Positions 34,457 through 46,864 are shown, counted from the first letter of the stretch. The stretch is DNA of 64,000 bases from Channallabes apus (GCA_030522415.1 CM060118.1:31916651-31980650), one strand, 5' to 3'. Numbers and translations are program-made. The notes: generated by a model from the sequence alone, not told the origin.

Positions 34457-34471
34457 CTCTCTCTCGCTCGC
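34421..34471. repeat. (CT)n microsatellite
   Basis: A CT-rich dinucleotide run with single interruptions. Confidence 0.95.
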
Positions 34472-35071
34472 TCTCTGTCCCTTTTTTTTTTGTTTTCTCC
34501 TCTTCCTCTTCCTCCTTCTGTACTCTACCTTATTACAGCTTCTCTCTATCTATTCCAATCTACACACTTGTCTTTTGTATGTCTTCTTTATTAACTAACA
34601 TGTTGTGTTTTGCAACCCAAGTCAGTAAAGTAGAGGGTTACCAGGAAAATAAAAGCATTCTTTAACGCAGCCTTAGAGAATTCATTGCCTCGGAGACCTG
34701 TTAAGAGGCTCTTACCCCATCTCTCAAGTATAAGTTCATATGAGCATGAGACAGAGGGGCTTTAATCCTGCAGCCAACGCCACTTTTCTAAACTCACTTT
34801 GCCCTGGTAACAAGGACCCCATAATGCTCACTCGATGCTTCACATTTACACGGCCTCATACTTCTCTGCCCTGTGTTTGTTGAATAACGCATTAAATCCC
34901 AAGTGCAAGTGAATGGAAGATGTAGGCTTGAATATAAGATTCATCTCCGCAGTTGTGCCGAGGTGATCTGAAACACGGGGCGGCCCCTGGTGCCACACAA
35001 ATACAAACGTGACCGGTTGAAATACAGGCACCTGTTCATGACATGTCCACTCTGTCAGCATGCCTTATTTC

Positions 35072-35332
35072 CTAAAACATCTCATCTGTGCCTCTAATAC
35101 ACAATTCCGACTCTGGTGGCCAACTCGTGTTTCGAAACGATTCCTCATGCTCCCAGAACCACTCTTTCACAATTTGAGTCATAATCTGGAATACGCCTGT
35201 GCTATCAGGGAAGAAAAAAATGCATTGATGGTCAAGGTTGTCGGCTGACTTCATTTTATTTCCACATAACGTTGCTGAGTCTAGACTTGACCAACTGAAG
35301 CAACCCCACACTTTGCATGATGGGTGTTTCAT
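35072..35332 (-). mobile_element. Tc1-like transposase relic
   Basis: A continuous minus-strand frame of 86 codons containing VWGCFSWSSLDSATLCGNKM, KSADNLD, FFFPDSTGVFQ and IVKEWFWEHEESF. This is the middle to C-terminal catalytic region of the family also seen at 9030-9480. The second catalytic D is lost (IMTQIV where DN-type residues are expected), so the fragment is dead. Confidence 0.75.
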
Positions 35333-35498
35333 TTTTGCACTTCCCTTCCTACCCTGATGCTCACATTCAAATTTTTTTCCACTGTCCAGGTTCTTCTAAA
35401 AGGTCCTGATTGTGAATGAGGAGCCTTCAGTGCGGAGATCCAGATAAAAGCACTGACGACTGCAATGAGAATTTTCCTAGGATTATGTTAGAGAACTG

Positions 35499-35872
35499 GC
35501 GGCGCGGTGGTGTAGTGGTTAGCACTGTCGCCTTGCACCTCCAGGGTCCGGGTTCGATTCCCCGGCCAGGCTCGATTCCCGTCTCTGTGTGTATGGAGTT
35601 TGCATGTTCTCCCCGTGCTTGGTGGGTTTCCTCCGGGTACTCCGGTTTCCTCCCACAGTCCAAAGATATGCAGGTTAGGATAATTGGCGTCCCTAAATTG
35701 CCCATAGTGTGTGATTGGGTGTGTGAGTGTGTGTGTGTGTGTGTGCCCTGCGATGGATTGGCACCCTGTCCAGGGTGTACCCCGCCTAGTGCCCGAAGTC
35801 TCCTGGGATAGGCTCCAGGTCCCCCGCGACCCTGAACACAGGATTAAGCGGTATAGAAAATGAATGAATGAA
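35499..35872 (+). mobile_element. V-SINE (Mermaid-type), 13-bp TSD
   Basis: A full-length sense copy from GCGGCGCGGTGGTGTAGTGG to TGAATGAA. TGTTAGAGAACTG flanks it perfectly at 35486-35498 and 35873-35885. Confidence 0.94.
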
Positions 35873-36370
35873 TGTTAGAGAACTGATATGGGTTAGGGTT
35901 TGGGATTGGGTTCAACTCACAGTTCTGTCTCTTTTGAGAAGCCAGGCCAAGAGCATAAGAAATTAAGACACATGCAAGATTTCTTTTGCCCAAGTCCACT
36001 TGCTCTAGGGCTTCCTCGCCTAAATGTTAAAATCCACAGTTTTTTTTTTTTTCTCCCTGGATGATTACATTGCGAGCTGTCAGATTGTGTAACAGCCGAA
36101 TGCAGTGATGTAGAACAGAAGCCCTTCATTTTAACGAAATTTGTCCTCAGCTCTTTTCATAAACGACAGCAATTTCTTTGCATTTTCACATCCTTCTCTC
36201 AGATCATTATCCATTTATATCAGAGACGCTTAACAATGTTTTTCATTCAGACTGGGACAGACTTTGTCTCTCACAGAGATTTAGGATTTGGGTGTAATAT
36301 TCTGTAAGATGCCATGCATTCCTGCAGGCCTAATTGACTACTCAAATCTGTTTATGAGGGTGTGTGTACA

Positions 36371-36377
<7 letters not shown>

Positions 36378-36411
<34 letters not shown>
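36378..36411. repeat. (GA)n microsatellite
   Basis: A run of about 17 GA units following a short GT run. Confidence 0.95.
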
Positions 36412-36415
<4 letters not shown>

Positions 36416-36915
36416 TTGGCTTCTGGTCCTGCTGGAAAGATGAGAGGATTCCATCCGTGTGATGTCAAAGAGCCCCTTTTCCACTCCTCTCTTTCTTCTC
36501 TTTTCCTGTTTTTGTATTTTTTTTTTGTAATGTTTTTGACTTGGTGACCAGGAGACTTGTCGCGGCACTTCTCTTGCGCATATTTTTGGGGTCTTGGGCT
36601 GCCTTTTTTAGGGGAAGCAAGAGAATAAGAGCATGCGATTATATCGAGGAAGAAATGGACCATCTGGACCGATTCTAAGAGTGTGAATTATAGAAGGGGG
36701 GAAAGGGAGAGATTATGTTTTAATTTGAACCTGTGTGTGTGTGTGTGTGTGTGTCTGCGTATGAGGATGTGAAGTTTCACTGGTTGTCAGTCATGTGAGA
36801 GTCTATCCAGCTTTGATTGAATCTCTCCCTTTTTCTTTCATTCCCAGCAAAACAACAACACACAATCCAACACAGCGTATCCAGGGAGGATAAAAGCAGC
36901 AGTAAATAGCTAATA

Positions 36916-36919
<4 letters not shown>

Positions 36920-36956
<37 letters not shown>
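36920..36956. repeat. (CT)n microsatellite
   Basis: A run of about 18 CT units. Confidence 0.95.
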
Positions 36957-36958
<2 letters not shown>

Positions 36959-37397
36959 AGTCGTTTCCTCAGTTCAAAGCCAGTTTGATGTATGAAACTC
37001 TCTCCTCCTTTTAATTATGCTTCTTTAATTGCAGTCAGGAGATCGCCTACACTGAGGCAACCAGTCACTTCTTTCAATTGCATCGACATGATAAATATAC
37101 TATACGTCTGTGTCTTTTTCCTGATTCCTGATTGTTTAAGTCTGCGTAGTCTTTAGATTTTCAGATATGCTGTAGCAGTGTGTATTTCTGCGCAGGTCTA
37201 TCAGGCGTAACAGTAAACTGTAAAAGGATCTGAGTCGGCATCAATGACTCTTTTACGCACTTCCCAAGAGGGATGACCCCGGCGCTTTCGCACATCATTT
37301 TTCCACGAGTGAAAAGACAGACAAAACGGCAAACAGGGAAGCTGTTAGGATGATAGTTGTGCTATTTTTTTATTTTATTTTTTTCCTTGAAACAGTT

Positions 37398-37776
37398 CAT
37401 TCATTCATTTTCTATACCGCTTAATCCTGTGTTCAGGGTCGCGGGGGACCTGGAGCCTATCCCAGGAGACTTCGGGCACTAGGCGGGGTACACCCTGGAC
37501 AGGGTGCCAATCCATCGCAGGGCACACACACACACTCACGCACCCAATCACACACTACTGGCATTTTTTTTTTTTTGGGAAACGCCAATTAGCCTAATCT
37601 GCATGTCTTTGGACTGTGGGAGGAAACCGGAGAACCCGGAGGAAACCCACCAAGCACGGGGAGAACATGCAAACTCCATGCACACAGAGACGGGAATCGA
37701 GCCTGGCCGGGGAATCGAACCCAGACCCTGGAGGTGCAAGGCGACAGTGCTAACCACTACACCACCGCACCGCCTA
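37398..37776 (-). mobile_element. V-SINE (Mermaid-type), 12-bp TSD
   Basis: A full-length antisense copy with CTTGAAACAGTT at 37386-37397 and 37777-37788. An internal poly-T tract (about 37565-37577) replaces part of the normally variable spacer. Confidence 0.94.
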
Positions 37777-38857
37777 CTTGAAACAGTTGTGACTATAAAA
37801 TGCCTTTTTGTTTATGATGCTGCAGCGTGGAGGGAAATGAAGCAGCATGAAATAGATTGTTTGCATATTGTGTCATTTAGAAGATTGTGACTGTAACAAA
37901 CACAGGCGTGTTTCTAAACGTGTCATTTTTATGTGTGACCAACACCAGATCACAGTTTAAAAGTTTATCTTATTAGAATCGCGTGCCAGACTCTGTAAAC
38001 GAATCGCATACCAACCAAGCAAGATCCTGCGACAATCTCCCGATACACACCCAGAGCGACACGTCCAACTTTTCTTCTTTCCAACCCAATTAATGCAAAG
38101 TATTCGAATTAAACTTAGTATTAAAGGCCAGCCCTTGAACTTTCATTCTCAGTGGCGTGACAGTGGGCACCTCACACCCAGCGCCGCAATAATTGGCTAA
38201 TCAATTAAACACATTCCCAATTCGACCCATTTCTTCTTCTGATTTTTTTTTTTTCTTTCTCCCATCATGTGAGGAATGAGTCATGTTCCACACTCACAGG
38301 AAAGGCTGTTTCGGTCTGATTTGTGTGTGTGTGTGTGTGTGTGATGAACAAAATGTAGGCATGTTCGTGTCTATGCACTTCAAGCTTTAGAAAGGTTTAT
38401 GCTCACAGCCGTCTGGTATTGTTCAGACGGACAATACACACTCCTCCAGCTGAGTAATAAATAAACCTCAGGGGGCTCGGTGGGCTCTGTTTGCGTCATT
38501 AAATTATTATGATTATTATTACTATTAAACACTTCCTAATGTAGTAACATTTAAACTATTCAATTTACACACTGGCTTAACATGTCTTTCAGCATCACTA
38601 CTCCATAAAGTCACAAAATAACTCACACTTTCATTATGTCCAAATGTTTCCGTACAATTCATGAGTAAAATTAAGCATGAAACACTTAAATAAACATTGT
38701 TTTATAAATTCAGAATCAGACCCATAGTTGGAAGTGCAGTAAAGAAAAAACATTTAGGAAAACCTATGTGTCTATGGATTTTCCATTTTCCTGGCATATG
38801 ATCCCCATGACACATGTAAGGTTATGGCGCTTCATATCCCAGGTAACTTAGGGCACA

Positions 38858-39175
38858 CTACTGTACTTAGGGTACACTACAGGCAATTTGGAAACCAGTA
38901 ATTCTACACTGTAAGAAACCGGGGGCCCCTCCTGCTGCAACCCACCCATTTCTCTACAGTAGCTTTGGGACTGGAACTGAGGATATACCCTGCATGTCCC
39001 ATGGCTAAGAGCCTTGCCCAAGGGCCCAACAGTGACAAAATGCCCCAGAAGGAAACAAGAGTACCTGGAGGAAACTCACAACACACAGAGAACATGCAAA
39101 CCCCACACACAAAGTAGAGGCACGATTTGACCGCCAACCCCTCCGGTGGCAAACCACTGAGCCACAATGTGCAAT
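38858..39175 (-). mobile_element. Degenerate V-SINE
   Basis: Antisense remnants: ACTACAGGCAATTTGGAAAC at the left, then an unrelated insertion, then GAGTACCTGGAGGAAACTCA, CAGAGAACATGCAAACCCC and a head-like CAAACCACTGAGCCAC. No TSD found. An old copy. Confidence 0.6.
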
Positions 39176-39329
39176 AGGATTGAATAAACATTAAGCATTG
39201 TAGGTATAATTAAATAAAATATGTTAAACAAACATTAATTAGACATCACAGATTGATCCAGAAGTTCTAAATATAATATCCATTCAAACTTGAAATCTCA
39301 TAATCATGTCATGCCATGGAATTTACTTT

Positions 39330-39564
39330 TATTTTATAGAACTTTATTAATCCCAGAGGGAAATTGCTAAATTTTTCGCATATCCCAATTAGGAAACTGG
39401 GGTCAGAGCGCGGGGTCAGCCAGCTTACAGCGCCCCTGGAGCAGATAGGGTTAAGGGCCTTGCTCAAGGGCTCAACAGTGGCAACTTGGCGATGCTGGGG
39501 TTCGAACCCCCGACCTTCCGATCAGTAACCCAGAGCCTTAACCAATTGAGCCACCACTGCCCCA
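39330..39564 (-). mobile_element. tRNA-derived SINE, antisense
   Basis: Antisense copy of the family at 19592: CATATCCCAATTAGGAAACT, GTTAAGGGCCTTGCTCAAGG, GGGGTTCGAACCCC and GAGCCACCACTGCCCC at the head. It carries an extra 3' segment (TAGAACTTTATTAATCCCAG) not seen in the 19592 copy. Confidence 0.82.
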
Positions 39565-39995
39565 TGAAGTGGGCCATTTTGACTTTATTGACAGATTTTC
39601 TTGCTTACAAACATGAAACATGCCATTTTGTTGAATTATATTCACCTTTACATAATGTGAAATACATTCTTATTAGTATATGGAACGTTTCATGCCCAGT
39701 CGACTGTTACAGGGCTGTTAATGAAACATGCATTCATATATTCTTTCATACGCAAGTGTTTTATTCTGGTCAGGATCACAAACAAACCATCATATAGATT
39801 CTTTAAATTGCTGTTAAACAACTTTCCTAATCATTTCCCATTTAAAATGTACATTTATGAACTAATTGTAGTGTAAGATAGGAACCTACAGTGGTACAGA
39901 AGCCAAGTTCACTTAGTCATTCATCAACATAGATAGGAGAGAAAAGAGACCACACAAGCCAAATAAGGCAGAAATGTGTGTTGAAATTTATAAGT

Positions 39996-40191
39996 GGGGG
40001 GTCAGGGGTAGCTCAGTGGTTAAGGCATTGGACTACGGTTCGGAAGATCCCAGGTTCAAACCCCACAACCACCAAGTTGCCACTGTTGGGCCCTTGAGCA
40101 AGGACCTTAACCCTCAACTGCTCAGATGTATAATGAGATAAAAAATGTAAGTCGCTCTGGATAAGAGCGTCTGCCAAATGCCTAAATGTAA
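39996..40191 (+). mobile_element. tRNA-derived SINE with GAGCGTCTGCCAAATG tail
   Basis: The head GGTAGCTCAGTGGTTAAGGC with B box GGTTCAAACCCC, the body CAAGTTGCCACTGTTGGGCC, and the tail GTCGCTCTGGATAAGAGCGT CTGCCAAATGCC, a 3' end common to many teleost SINEs. ATAAGT at both ends (39990-39995, 40192-40197) may be a short target duplication. Confidence 0.82.
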
Positions 40192-40828
40192 ATAAGTCAG
40201 GGAAAATATATATATATATAAGCAGCTACTGGACTTGCCTGAAAATGCCCATTTCTTCAGAGAGGGAAGTAATGCAAAGTGGAAATCAACTGGACATGTT
40301 AAAAACTTGCCTGGAAGAGGACGCAAGTTTAAATTTAGTCAAAAAAAAAGTCAAAATACCGCCATACCAAAAGAGCTTTTTTTTATTTTTATAATGTATG
40401 CCAGATAAAAGGCTTTTCTGACACTTAAACACACACACGAGTGCCTGGAGTTAGTCAGCCACTACTGCAACCTTGACTGGAGCTGTGTGCTAAGGTCTGA
40501 TAAAACTAAAGTTGAGAATTTTTGCAGGAAACTCAAAATGGGTTTAAAAAGAAGGATGGCTTTAATGAAAGAAAAATAAACTGTAAAATGTGGTTTTGTG
40601 ATTGTTATGAGGCTGTTGTAACTCCAAAGCCCCTGCAAACATAGTTAGGGCACATGGCTTCCTGGACTGCTTGAAATCAAGTTTATGCCTGAACCGCAGT
40701 GAGAGTGCACAAGAGAAGGCGCAGGAACCCGGATGGTCTGAGAGATTCTGTAAAGAGGAAGGACGCTACATGCCCTGCTCTGTATTTTCCAACTGGTAGC
40801 ATGCCAAGCTGTAAATAACATGGACATC

Positions 40829-41056
40829 TTTACAGCGCTGTACATTTCGTGCATGCTTTTGCTTTTACTTTACAGCGCTGTACATTTCGTGCATGCTTTT
40901 GCTTTTACTTTACAGCGCTGTACATTTCGTGCATGCTTTTGCTTTTACTTTACAGCCCTGTACATTTCGTGCATGCTTTTGCTTTTACTTTATAGCGTTG
41001 TACATTTCGTGCATGCTTTTGCTTTTACTTTACAGCGCTGTACATTTCGTGCATGC
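40829..41056. repeat. 40-bp tandem repeat, about 5.7 copies
   Basis: The unit starts TTTACAGCGCTGTACATTTC and continues GTGCATGCTTTTGCTTTTAC. Copies differ by only a few point changes (GCCCTG, TATAGCGTTG). Each unit holds GTGCATGC and CAGCGCTG palindromic cores. The period is not a multiple of 3, so the frame cycles and the leucine/phenylalanine-rich open frames over it are artefacts. Confidence 0.95.
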
Positions 41057-41804
41057 AGTACGCTTTTACTTTTCGTACAAATGAGATGCGCACACCATGT
41101 GTTTATGGTGCTATCGGAAGGTAGACGACAGTGGACGTATTGTCTTCTTCTGTTGTTGCCGATTTTCTTTGACTTCCAGGTCTATGCTCCGGGAGCACGC
41201 TCAGAGCTCCTGTGTCTGATTGATTGAGTTATCCATCCCGGAGTATTGGCTCCCAAACGCATTATTGGGTGTGCTAGTCTGACCTTGAGTTCAGTTAAGA
41301 ATGATATTATTTGGATTAACATTGACATGTTACACGTCCAGTTGTAGTCAGAATACCACAATTCGTCAGACTAATACAACATCATGTAAAGGTATTGAGT
41401 GACTTAGGCCCTATTAGCTGTTGTAATATAGTTTACTTTAACTGTGACCTAGTGACAGAGGGCTCATCCTAACACTGATAGTATCTCATTTTAACCAAGA
41501 AATTGATCATTATTAGATTACCTGTGTGTGTATAACTACTACATGCCATTCCATTCTCTCTCTGCAGCTTAGCTCTCAGTTCATTCTGTGACACTGTAAT
41601 GCCACAAATGTACGGACTCCTGATAAATCTCACCCTTACAGTATGTGCTTGTTCAGCATCCTATTATAAGATTAACCTCCACTCTTCTGGGAAGGCTTTC
41701 CACCAGATTTGAGGGCTGGCTGTGGGGATTTGTCCTCATTCAGTTGCCTAATAGGGATTCACTTATACGGTATATGGAAACATGTACAGTATATATACAG
41801 TACT

Positions 41805-42650
41805 GTGCAGAAATCGTAGGCACGATATTATATGCTGTATTAATTTTGTTATTTATGTTTATCATGTCAGCGTAATTATGTACAAAATCATTCAGTATTT
41901 CCATATAAAACTTAAAAATAAATATAAAAACATTACAGGAGAATATATGCATGGCTGTAAAGAGAGAAAAAAATAGTACAAGACAGACCAGTTTTCAGAT
42001 GGAAACAAAAAACCTAAGGTATACTCCTGCGATTGGCATAAAAATAGAAATGAGCGAGTGCGACAAAGTTACTAGAAGAACTCATATTCTCCAGCAAGCT
42101 CAGTAAAACCTACTGTAACATCTATTTTACCTATAGTACTGTGCAAAAGTCTTGGGCAAATACAAAAATATGGCATAAGCAAAAGATGCTTTTGAAAACA
42201 TTTCTGCATAAAAGAAACTTCTATAAAGAGCAATAAAGAGTAATAAAATAAACATTCAATATTTGAAGCGAAAACTCATTGCTTAAAATCAGGAGTTTTA
42301 GACACAGATTTGTGCAGTTTTATAATAAAACAGCTGTTAGGTTTTACTGAGCATGCTGGAGAATATGAGTTCTTCTGGTAACTTTGCCACACTCACTGCT
42401 TTCTATTTATTTTTTATTTTTTTTACCTTTATTTAACCAGGCAAGACAGATTAAGAACAGGTCTCTTATTTACAACTGTGGCCTGGCAAAATTTTTATGC
42501 AAATAAAAAACAGGTGCATGGGAAATTTATAAGTTATATATCGAAATACTGAATGATTTTGTACATAATTATGCAGACCTGATAAACATATATAACTGGT
42601 GTGGAATTGGTACAGCATGTAATATGGTGGCCTAAGACTTTTTGCACAGT
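41805..42650. mobile_element. Foldback element: long imperfect palindrome
   Basis: The left arm runs inward from ACTGTGCAGAAATCGTAGGC through TAATTATGTACAAAATCATT to GAAGAACTCATATTCTCCAG and CTCAGTAAAACCTA. The right arm is its complement from TAGGTTTTACTGAG, CTGGAGAATATGAGTTCTTC and AATGATTTTGTACATAATTA to GCCTAAGACTTTTTGCACAGT. Arms are about 300 bp each with a centre of about 200 bp. The centre holds another copy of the end motif (ACTGTGCAAAAGTCTTGGGC at about 42138). The right arm is interrupted near 42415-42488 by a different repeat. Confidence 0.85.
42415..42488 (+). repeat. Insert in the foldback right arm
   Basis: TTACCTTTATTTAACCAGGC AAGACAGATTAAGAACAGGTC and TTATTTACAACTGTGGCCTG match a dispersed teleost repeat motif that I recognise but cannot assign to a family. 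It has no counterpart in the left arm, so it was inserted after the palindrome formed. Confidence 0.5.
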
Positions 42651-42664
42651 ATTATATATATATA

Positions 42665-43662
42665 GACTTTAACGAGTTAATTTAGATTAATTAATTACAC
42701 AAAAATAATGCGTAAAAGTTTTTTAATTGCACCGCGGAACGTTTCTCACTGGATGAGTTTCGGCGGACCGATTATACTGAAGCACCAACTAGCGTTCAGA
42801 CAAAAACAAAACACAGTGAACATGGACAAAGAAGCTGATGAGACCGCTTTGGTTGGCCCTGTGGATGGGAAGTTTTGTTATAAAAAAACGAATGGATGGA
42901 AGCGTCAGGGTTTCCAATGTTCTGAATGTACTTGAAAGTATTGTGTTTTACTTTAAAAAACAGTTTACAGAAGGTCTACCTACCTATAGGGTACCTGAAT
43001 TTCTGAAATGTAGGCTACTATATTTCTAAATATTCTATTATGCACAACACACATGATGTTATATAATTTCTATCTGTTTCACCCAAATGAGGATGGGTTC
43101 CCTGTTGAGTCTGGTTCCTCTCAAGGTTTCTTCCTAATGCCATCTCAGGGAGTTTTTCCTTGCCACCGTCGCCGTCACCCTTGGCTTGCTCATCAGAGAA
43201 ATTTCATTAATTCGTCTGATTATTATTATCTACACATTTTTCTCACACACACACACACACTTCCAATTATTTTATTTTCTAAAATTATTATTATTATTTT
43301 TTTTTTTTGGTAAATTTTCTTTCATTTTTGTGAAGCTGCTTTGAGACAATGACCATTGTTAAAAGCGTTATATAAATAAAATTGAATTGAATTGAATTGA
43401 ATTAAATCTATTGCTACACTTAATGGCAATATTGCACTGGTCTGTTGGACTTGGTTGAACAAAAATAAACAATATTTTGTTGCTTAAGCTTATGTATTCA
43501 GTCATTATTCAATGGTATATGAAAAATCCATATGAAAAAACTTACTTCTCACTGTTCTCAGGTCAAATATTTATATGCGATTAAAAATGCGATTAATTTC
43601 GATTAATTAATTACAAAGCCTCTAATTAATTAGATTATTTTTTTTAATCGAGTCCCGGCCCT
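42665..43662. mobile_element. Probable hAT-type element (TAGGGCCGGGACTCGATT end)
   Basis: The right end reads, on the minus strand, TAGGGCCGGGACTCGATTAA followed by AATCTAATTAATTAG and AATCGAAATTAATCGCAT, a terminus frequent in vertebrate hAT-type elements. The left end is weaker (GTTAATTTAGATTAATTAATTA). It contains the retroposon-tail repeat at 43076-43406. No transposase was recognised. Confidence 0.5.
43076..43406 (+). repeat. Teleost retroposon 3'-tail-type repeat, sense copy
   Basis: GATGGGTTCCCTGTTGAGTC, CTCAAGGTTTCTTCCTAATG, GGGAGTTTTTCCTTGCCACC, GAAGCTGCTTTGAGACAATG, then AAAGCGTTATATAAATAAAA and a terminal (ATTGA)n run. The ending microsatellite suggests retroposition. Antisense relatives are at 13267-13545 and about 63200-63400. 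Confidence 0.65.
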
Positions 43663-44695
43663 AATATGTGTGTATGTATATTATATATATATTTCCCCGA
43701 AACCCTCTCATCCGGAAGAAAGGGGGGAGAAGAAGACATCATGATTTAAAAAGAAAATGTAGTAAAAAGAGAGAGCTTTTATTTGGAGCATCCTTTTAGA
43801 TCTGGATACTTCATATTTTGCTTGCAGTTCTTGTAATTTTGTTTGATACTGTTGGCACTAAATTAACTCCATACTTCAGTGGTAATGGGCAATTTAAATC
43901 AGACATGTATTAGAGTTGCCTCATTATCTTTGGGCATTTGCTAGACATCAGATTACTCACTTCTTTTTTTTTCTTCTTTTTTTTTTTTCCCCTCTGTGTT
44001 TACGCACCATGAAGTTTAAAAATCAGACTGAGTATTTGTTTCTCTTCTGTTAGCAAGTTAAACGGCCCTATTATGACCTGTGTGTCTGAGTGTGTCTACA
44101 GAAGGGTGACAAATTCAAGTCTCTGGAACATTGTACGTGTGAGGGTTCATCACATCAAAATATTCTCCTCAGTGCAGGGAATATAGTACGCTGGCACGGT
44201 CTACATCATGTCACTCCGTAGGTCTTCACTTGGGCTGCTGACGCTGAGCAGCGCACGATTCACTGAGCCACCGTGCACAAGCGATCAGTCAGAATAACTG
44301 TGAATAACTTCTTTCTCTTAAAAGACAATAAGTACCCAAACCTGCTTGCAAAATTCCTCCCACGGCAAAAGGGGGAAAAAATTATATTAATAAACATGTT
44401 TGTGTTATCTGTGTGTTTCAGAGAGAAAAAGCTAATAGAGGAAAAGAAACTGGAATTCTGACATTTTTTCAGTGTTTTAGGAAGATAGGTCAGCTGAGTT
44501 GGCTTTTGTGCAGCAGCAGTGGAAAGCATTTCTCCTTTCCACCTGTCAGGTTGCCTCTGGCACTAAACGTCATGATCATTTCTTCAAAAGCTCCAGGTGG
44601 AGGAAATCAGCGGATAGCAGGTAAAGCTCAGGGTTATACTAAGAAAAAGAGACAGGAAGAGCTAAAGATGGCATCAGGTGACTACAGGGCATATA

Positions 44696-44720
44696 TGTGT
44701 GTGTGTGTGTGTGTGTGTGT
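44696..44720. repeat. (GT)n microsatellite
   Basis: About 12 GT units. Confidence 0.95.
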
Positions 44721-45236
44721 TCATTCAGTAACAGCAGCTGTGTGCACTGGAAGCCAGAGACGTTCTTGAAGCTCAGGCATCCGGTTTCCATTCACCCCAG
44801 CCAGTGTCCTGATGATTCTGACTCAGCCACTGGCAGTGTCTCTCTGTCTTTCAGTCTCCACCAATCAGAGCCTTGTCTGATGGGCAGCCTGCCTCACTGA
44901 CCTTGAAAAAAATGATTGCATATACTCCTGACAAGATCAGGTATAGTGTAGCAGAGGATCAGCCTCAGAGATGTTCCAAATCTGGTCATGTTCAACCCAT
45001 TTAACCCATTCGAACCAGTTGGCATAATCCGAGAAGTTTTATTGTCCTGGTTTCAGCTTAGTAGAGACAGAGAGAGAGAACAAAACAATGTCAAAAAAGT
45101 GCTCTTAAGAGCCCCCTTCACAACTCTAAATATGTGGTCTAAAGATAACAATTTAGGACAAACCCTCCAAAAATATCATTTTTTTAATTACGGTCCAAAT
45201 AAATGCATTTTTTGTAAACGAAAACCACCCTCTTGC

Positions 45237-45429
45237 CAGGCTCGATTCCCGTCTCTGTGTGCATGGAGTTTGCATGTTCTCCCCGTGCTTGGTGGGTTTC
45301 CTCCGGGTACTCCGGTTTCCTCCCACAGTCCAAAGACATGCAGGTTAGGCTAATTGGCGTTCCTAAATTGCCCGTATTGTGTGAGTGTGTGTGTATGTGT
45401 GTGTGCCCTGCGATGGATTGGCACCTGCA
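45237..45429 (+). mobile_element. V-SINE fragment, both ends missing
   Basis: It starts abruptly at CCAGGCTCGATTCCCGTCTC and stops at GATGGATTGGCACC. It contains the whole conserved central block but neither the tRNA head nor the L2-like tail. Confidence 0.9.
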
Positions 45430-45814
45430 AGGGTATTTCCCAGTTTACATCCAAAAGAAGCTCCTTCTCATGATGCACCTCGGAGGTCGAAATAAAACCA
45501 AGAATTCGCTCGTCTCAGCCGAAGCTATATAACAGTTTAATTTACTCTATGTGATCTTCCACTGAAACAATATCCAGACAAGTTTACTCTGATTATAGTG
45601 TACAGTACTTCCAGACCTGCCAAACTTTAAACTAGTATAAGTTATCGCTGAAAAATACATCAAAAGAAAAAAAAATAACACTTCCCTGTAAAATGGCAGA
45701 TGGTAATCTGTAATGATTTGTACAGGCCTTTTAAACTCTCCTCCCGGAAGCCTAATCTCTTTCCCACCATCGTATGAACCCTTTATTCTGTCAAGGTAAA
45801 TTAAGTAGATTTTA

Positions 45815-46055
45815 GTCCATTAATCCATCCGTTTTCTATACCGCTTATCCTGTGTAGGGTCACCGGAAGCCAGGAGCCTAATCCGAGGGTACTTTGGCAC
45901 AAGGCGGGGTACCAACCCACTGCACGCACAACACTCAATCATACGCTACGATCAATTTAAAAACAGCGATCATATGCACTTACATGGCATGTCTATGCAC
46001 TGCGGGAGAAAACCAGAGGATACCCATCAAGCATGGAGAGAACATGGGGAGATCT
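45815..46055 (-). mobile_element. Degenerate V-SINE
   Basis: Antisense remnants: TTTTCTATACCGCTTATCCT, GGGTACTTTGGCACAAGGCG, CACTGCGGGAGAAAACCAG and GGAGAGAACATGGGGA. An old copy next to the young one at 46204. Confidence 0.75.
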
Positions 46056-46203
46056 GAACTTAGCTCAGATTTGACACTTTTACACTTAGCTCGCATTTCA
46101 GTAGTAGGTACGTAGTTAACATTATTTAACTCTATGGTTTAGGGATGGAATTGAAACAGATCAGCTGAAAACTGCACTTTAAACCTCCTTTAAATCTGAA
46201 ATG

Positions 46204-46542
46204 GGCGGCGCGGTGGTGTAGTGGTTAGCACTGTCGCCTCGCACCTCCAGGGTCCGGGTTCAATTCCCCAGCCAGGCTCGATTCCCGTCTCTGTGTGCAT
46301 GGAGTTTGCATGTTCTCCCCGTGCTTGGTGGGTTTCCTCCGGGTACTCCGGTTTCCTCCCACAGTCCAAAGATATGCAGGTTAGGCTAATTGGTGTTCCC
46401 AAAATTGACCGTGTGTGCCCTGCGATGGATTGGCACCCTGTCCAGGGTGTACCCCGCCTTGTGCCCTAAGCCTCCTGGGATAGGCTCCAGGTCCCCCGTG
46501 ACCCTGAATAGAGGATAAAGCGGTATAGAAGATGAATGAATG
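46204..46542 (+). mobile_element. V-SINE (Mermaid-type), 11-bp TSD
   Basis: A full-length sense copy with AATCTGAAATG on both sides (46193-46203 and 46543-46553). The GT-rich spacer found in other copies is deleted here (AATTGACCGTGTGTGCCC). Confidence 0.93.
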
Positions 46543-46807
46543 AATCTGAAATGACTTTAAAATAATATTGTTTTACTATGGACACTCGTCGATCCATCAT
46601 GTAGAAGAGAAGAACTGTGCTATTACCTGCTTAATGACTAAGTTCTTGAAGGTACGTCAAGCAATATGAGATGTTTCTGTAAGTGAAGGTTATAATGAGG
46701 CGAAATAGGAATGCTGGCAAAAAATTCAAAGCCAAAAACTTTAATCCCAAATTGTCTTTTTAAGTGGGTGTACAACCTGTAGAGAAAGTGGTTGAATGAG
46801 TAGCAAA

Positions 46808-46822
46808 AGAGAGAGAGAGAGA

Positions 46823-46862
<40 letters not shown>
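46808..46862. repeat. Compound (GA)n(CA)n microsatellite
   Basis: A GA run passing directly into a CA run and then TATATA. Confidence 0.95.

Positions 46863-46864
<2 letters not shown>

Noticed and set aside
40820..41227. A 135-codon leucine/phenylalanine-rich frame resembling a membrane protein
   Set aside because: It lies over the 40-bp tandem repeat; the period shifts the frame each unit, so the repeated hydrophobic peptides are an artefact.
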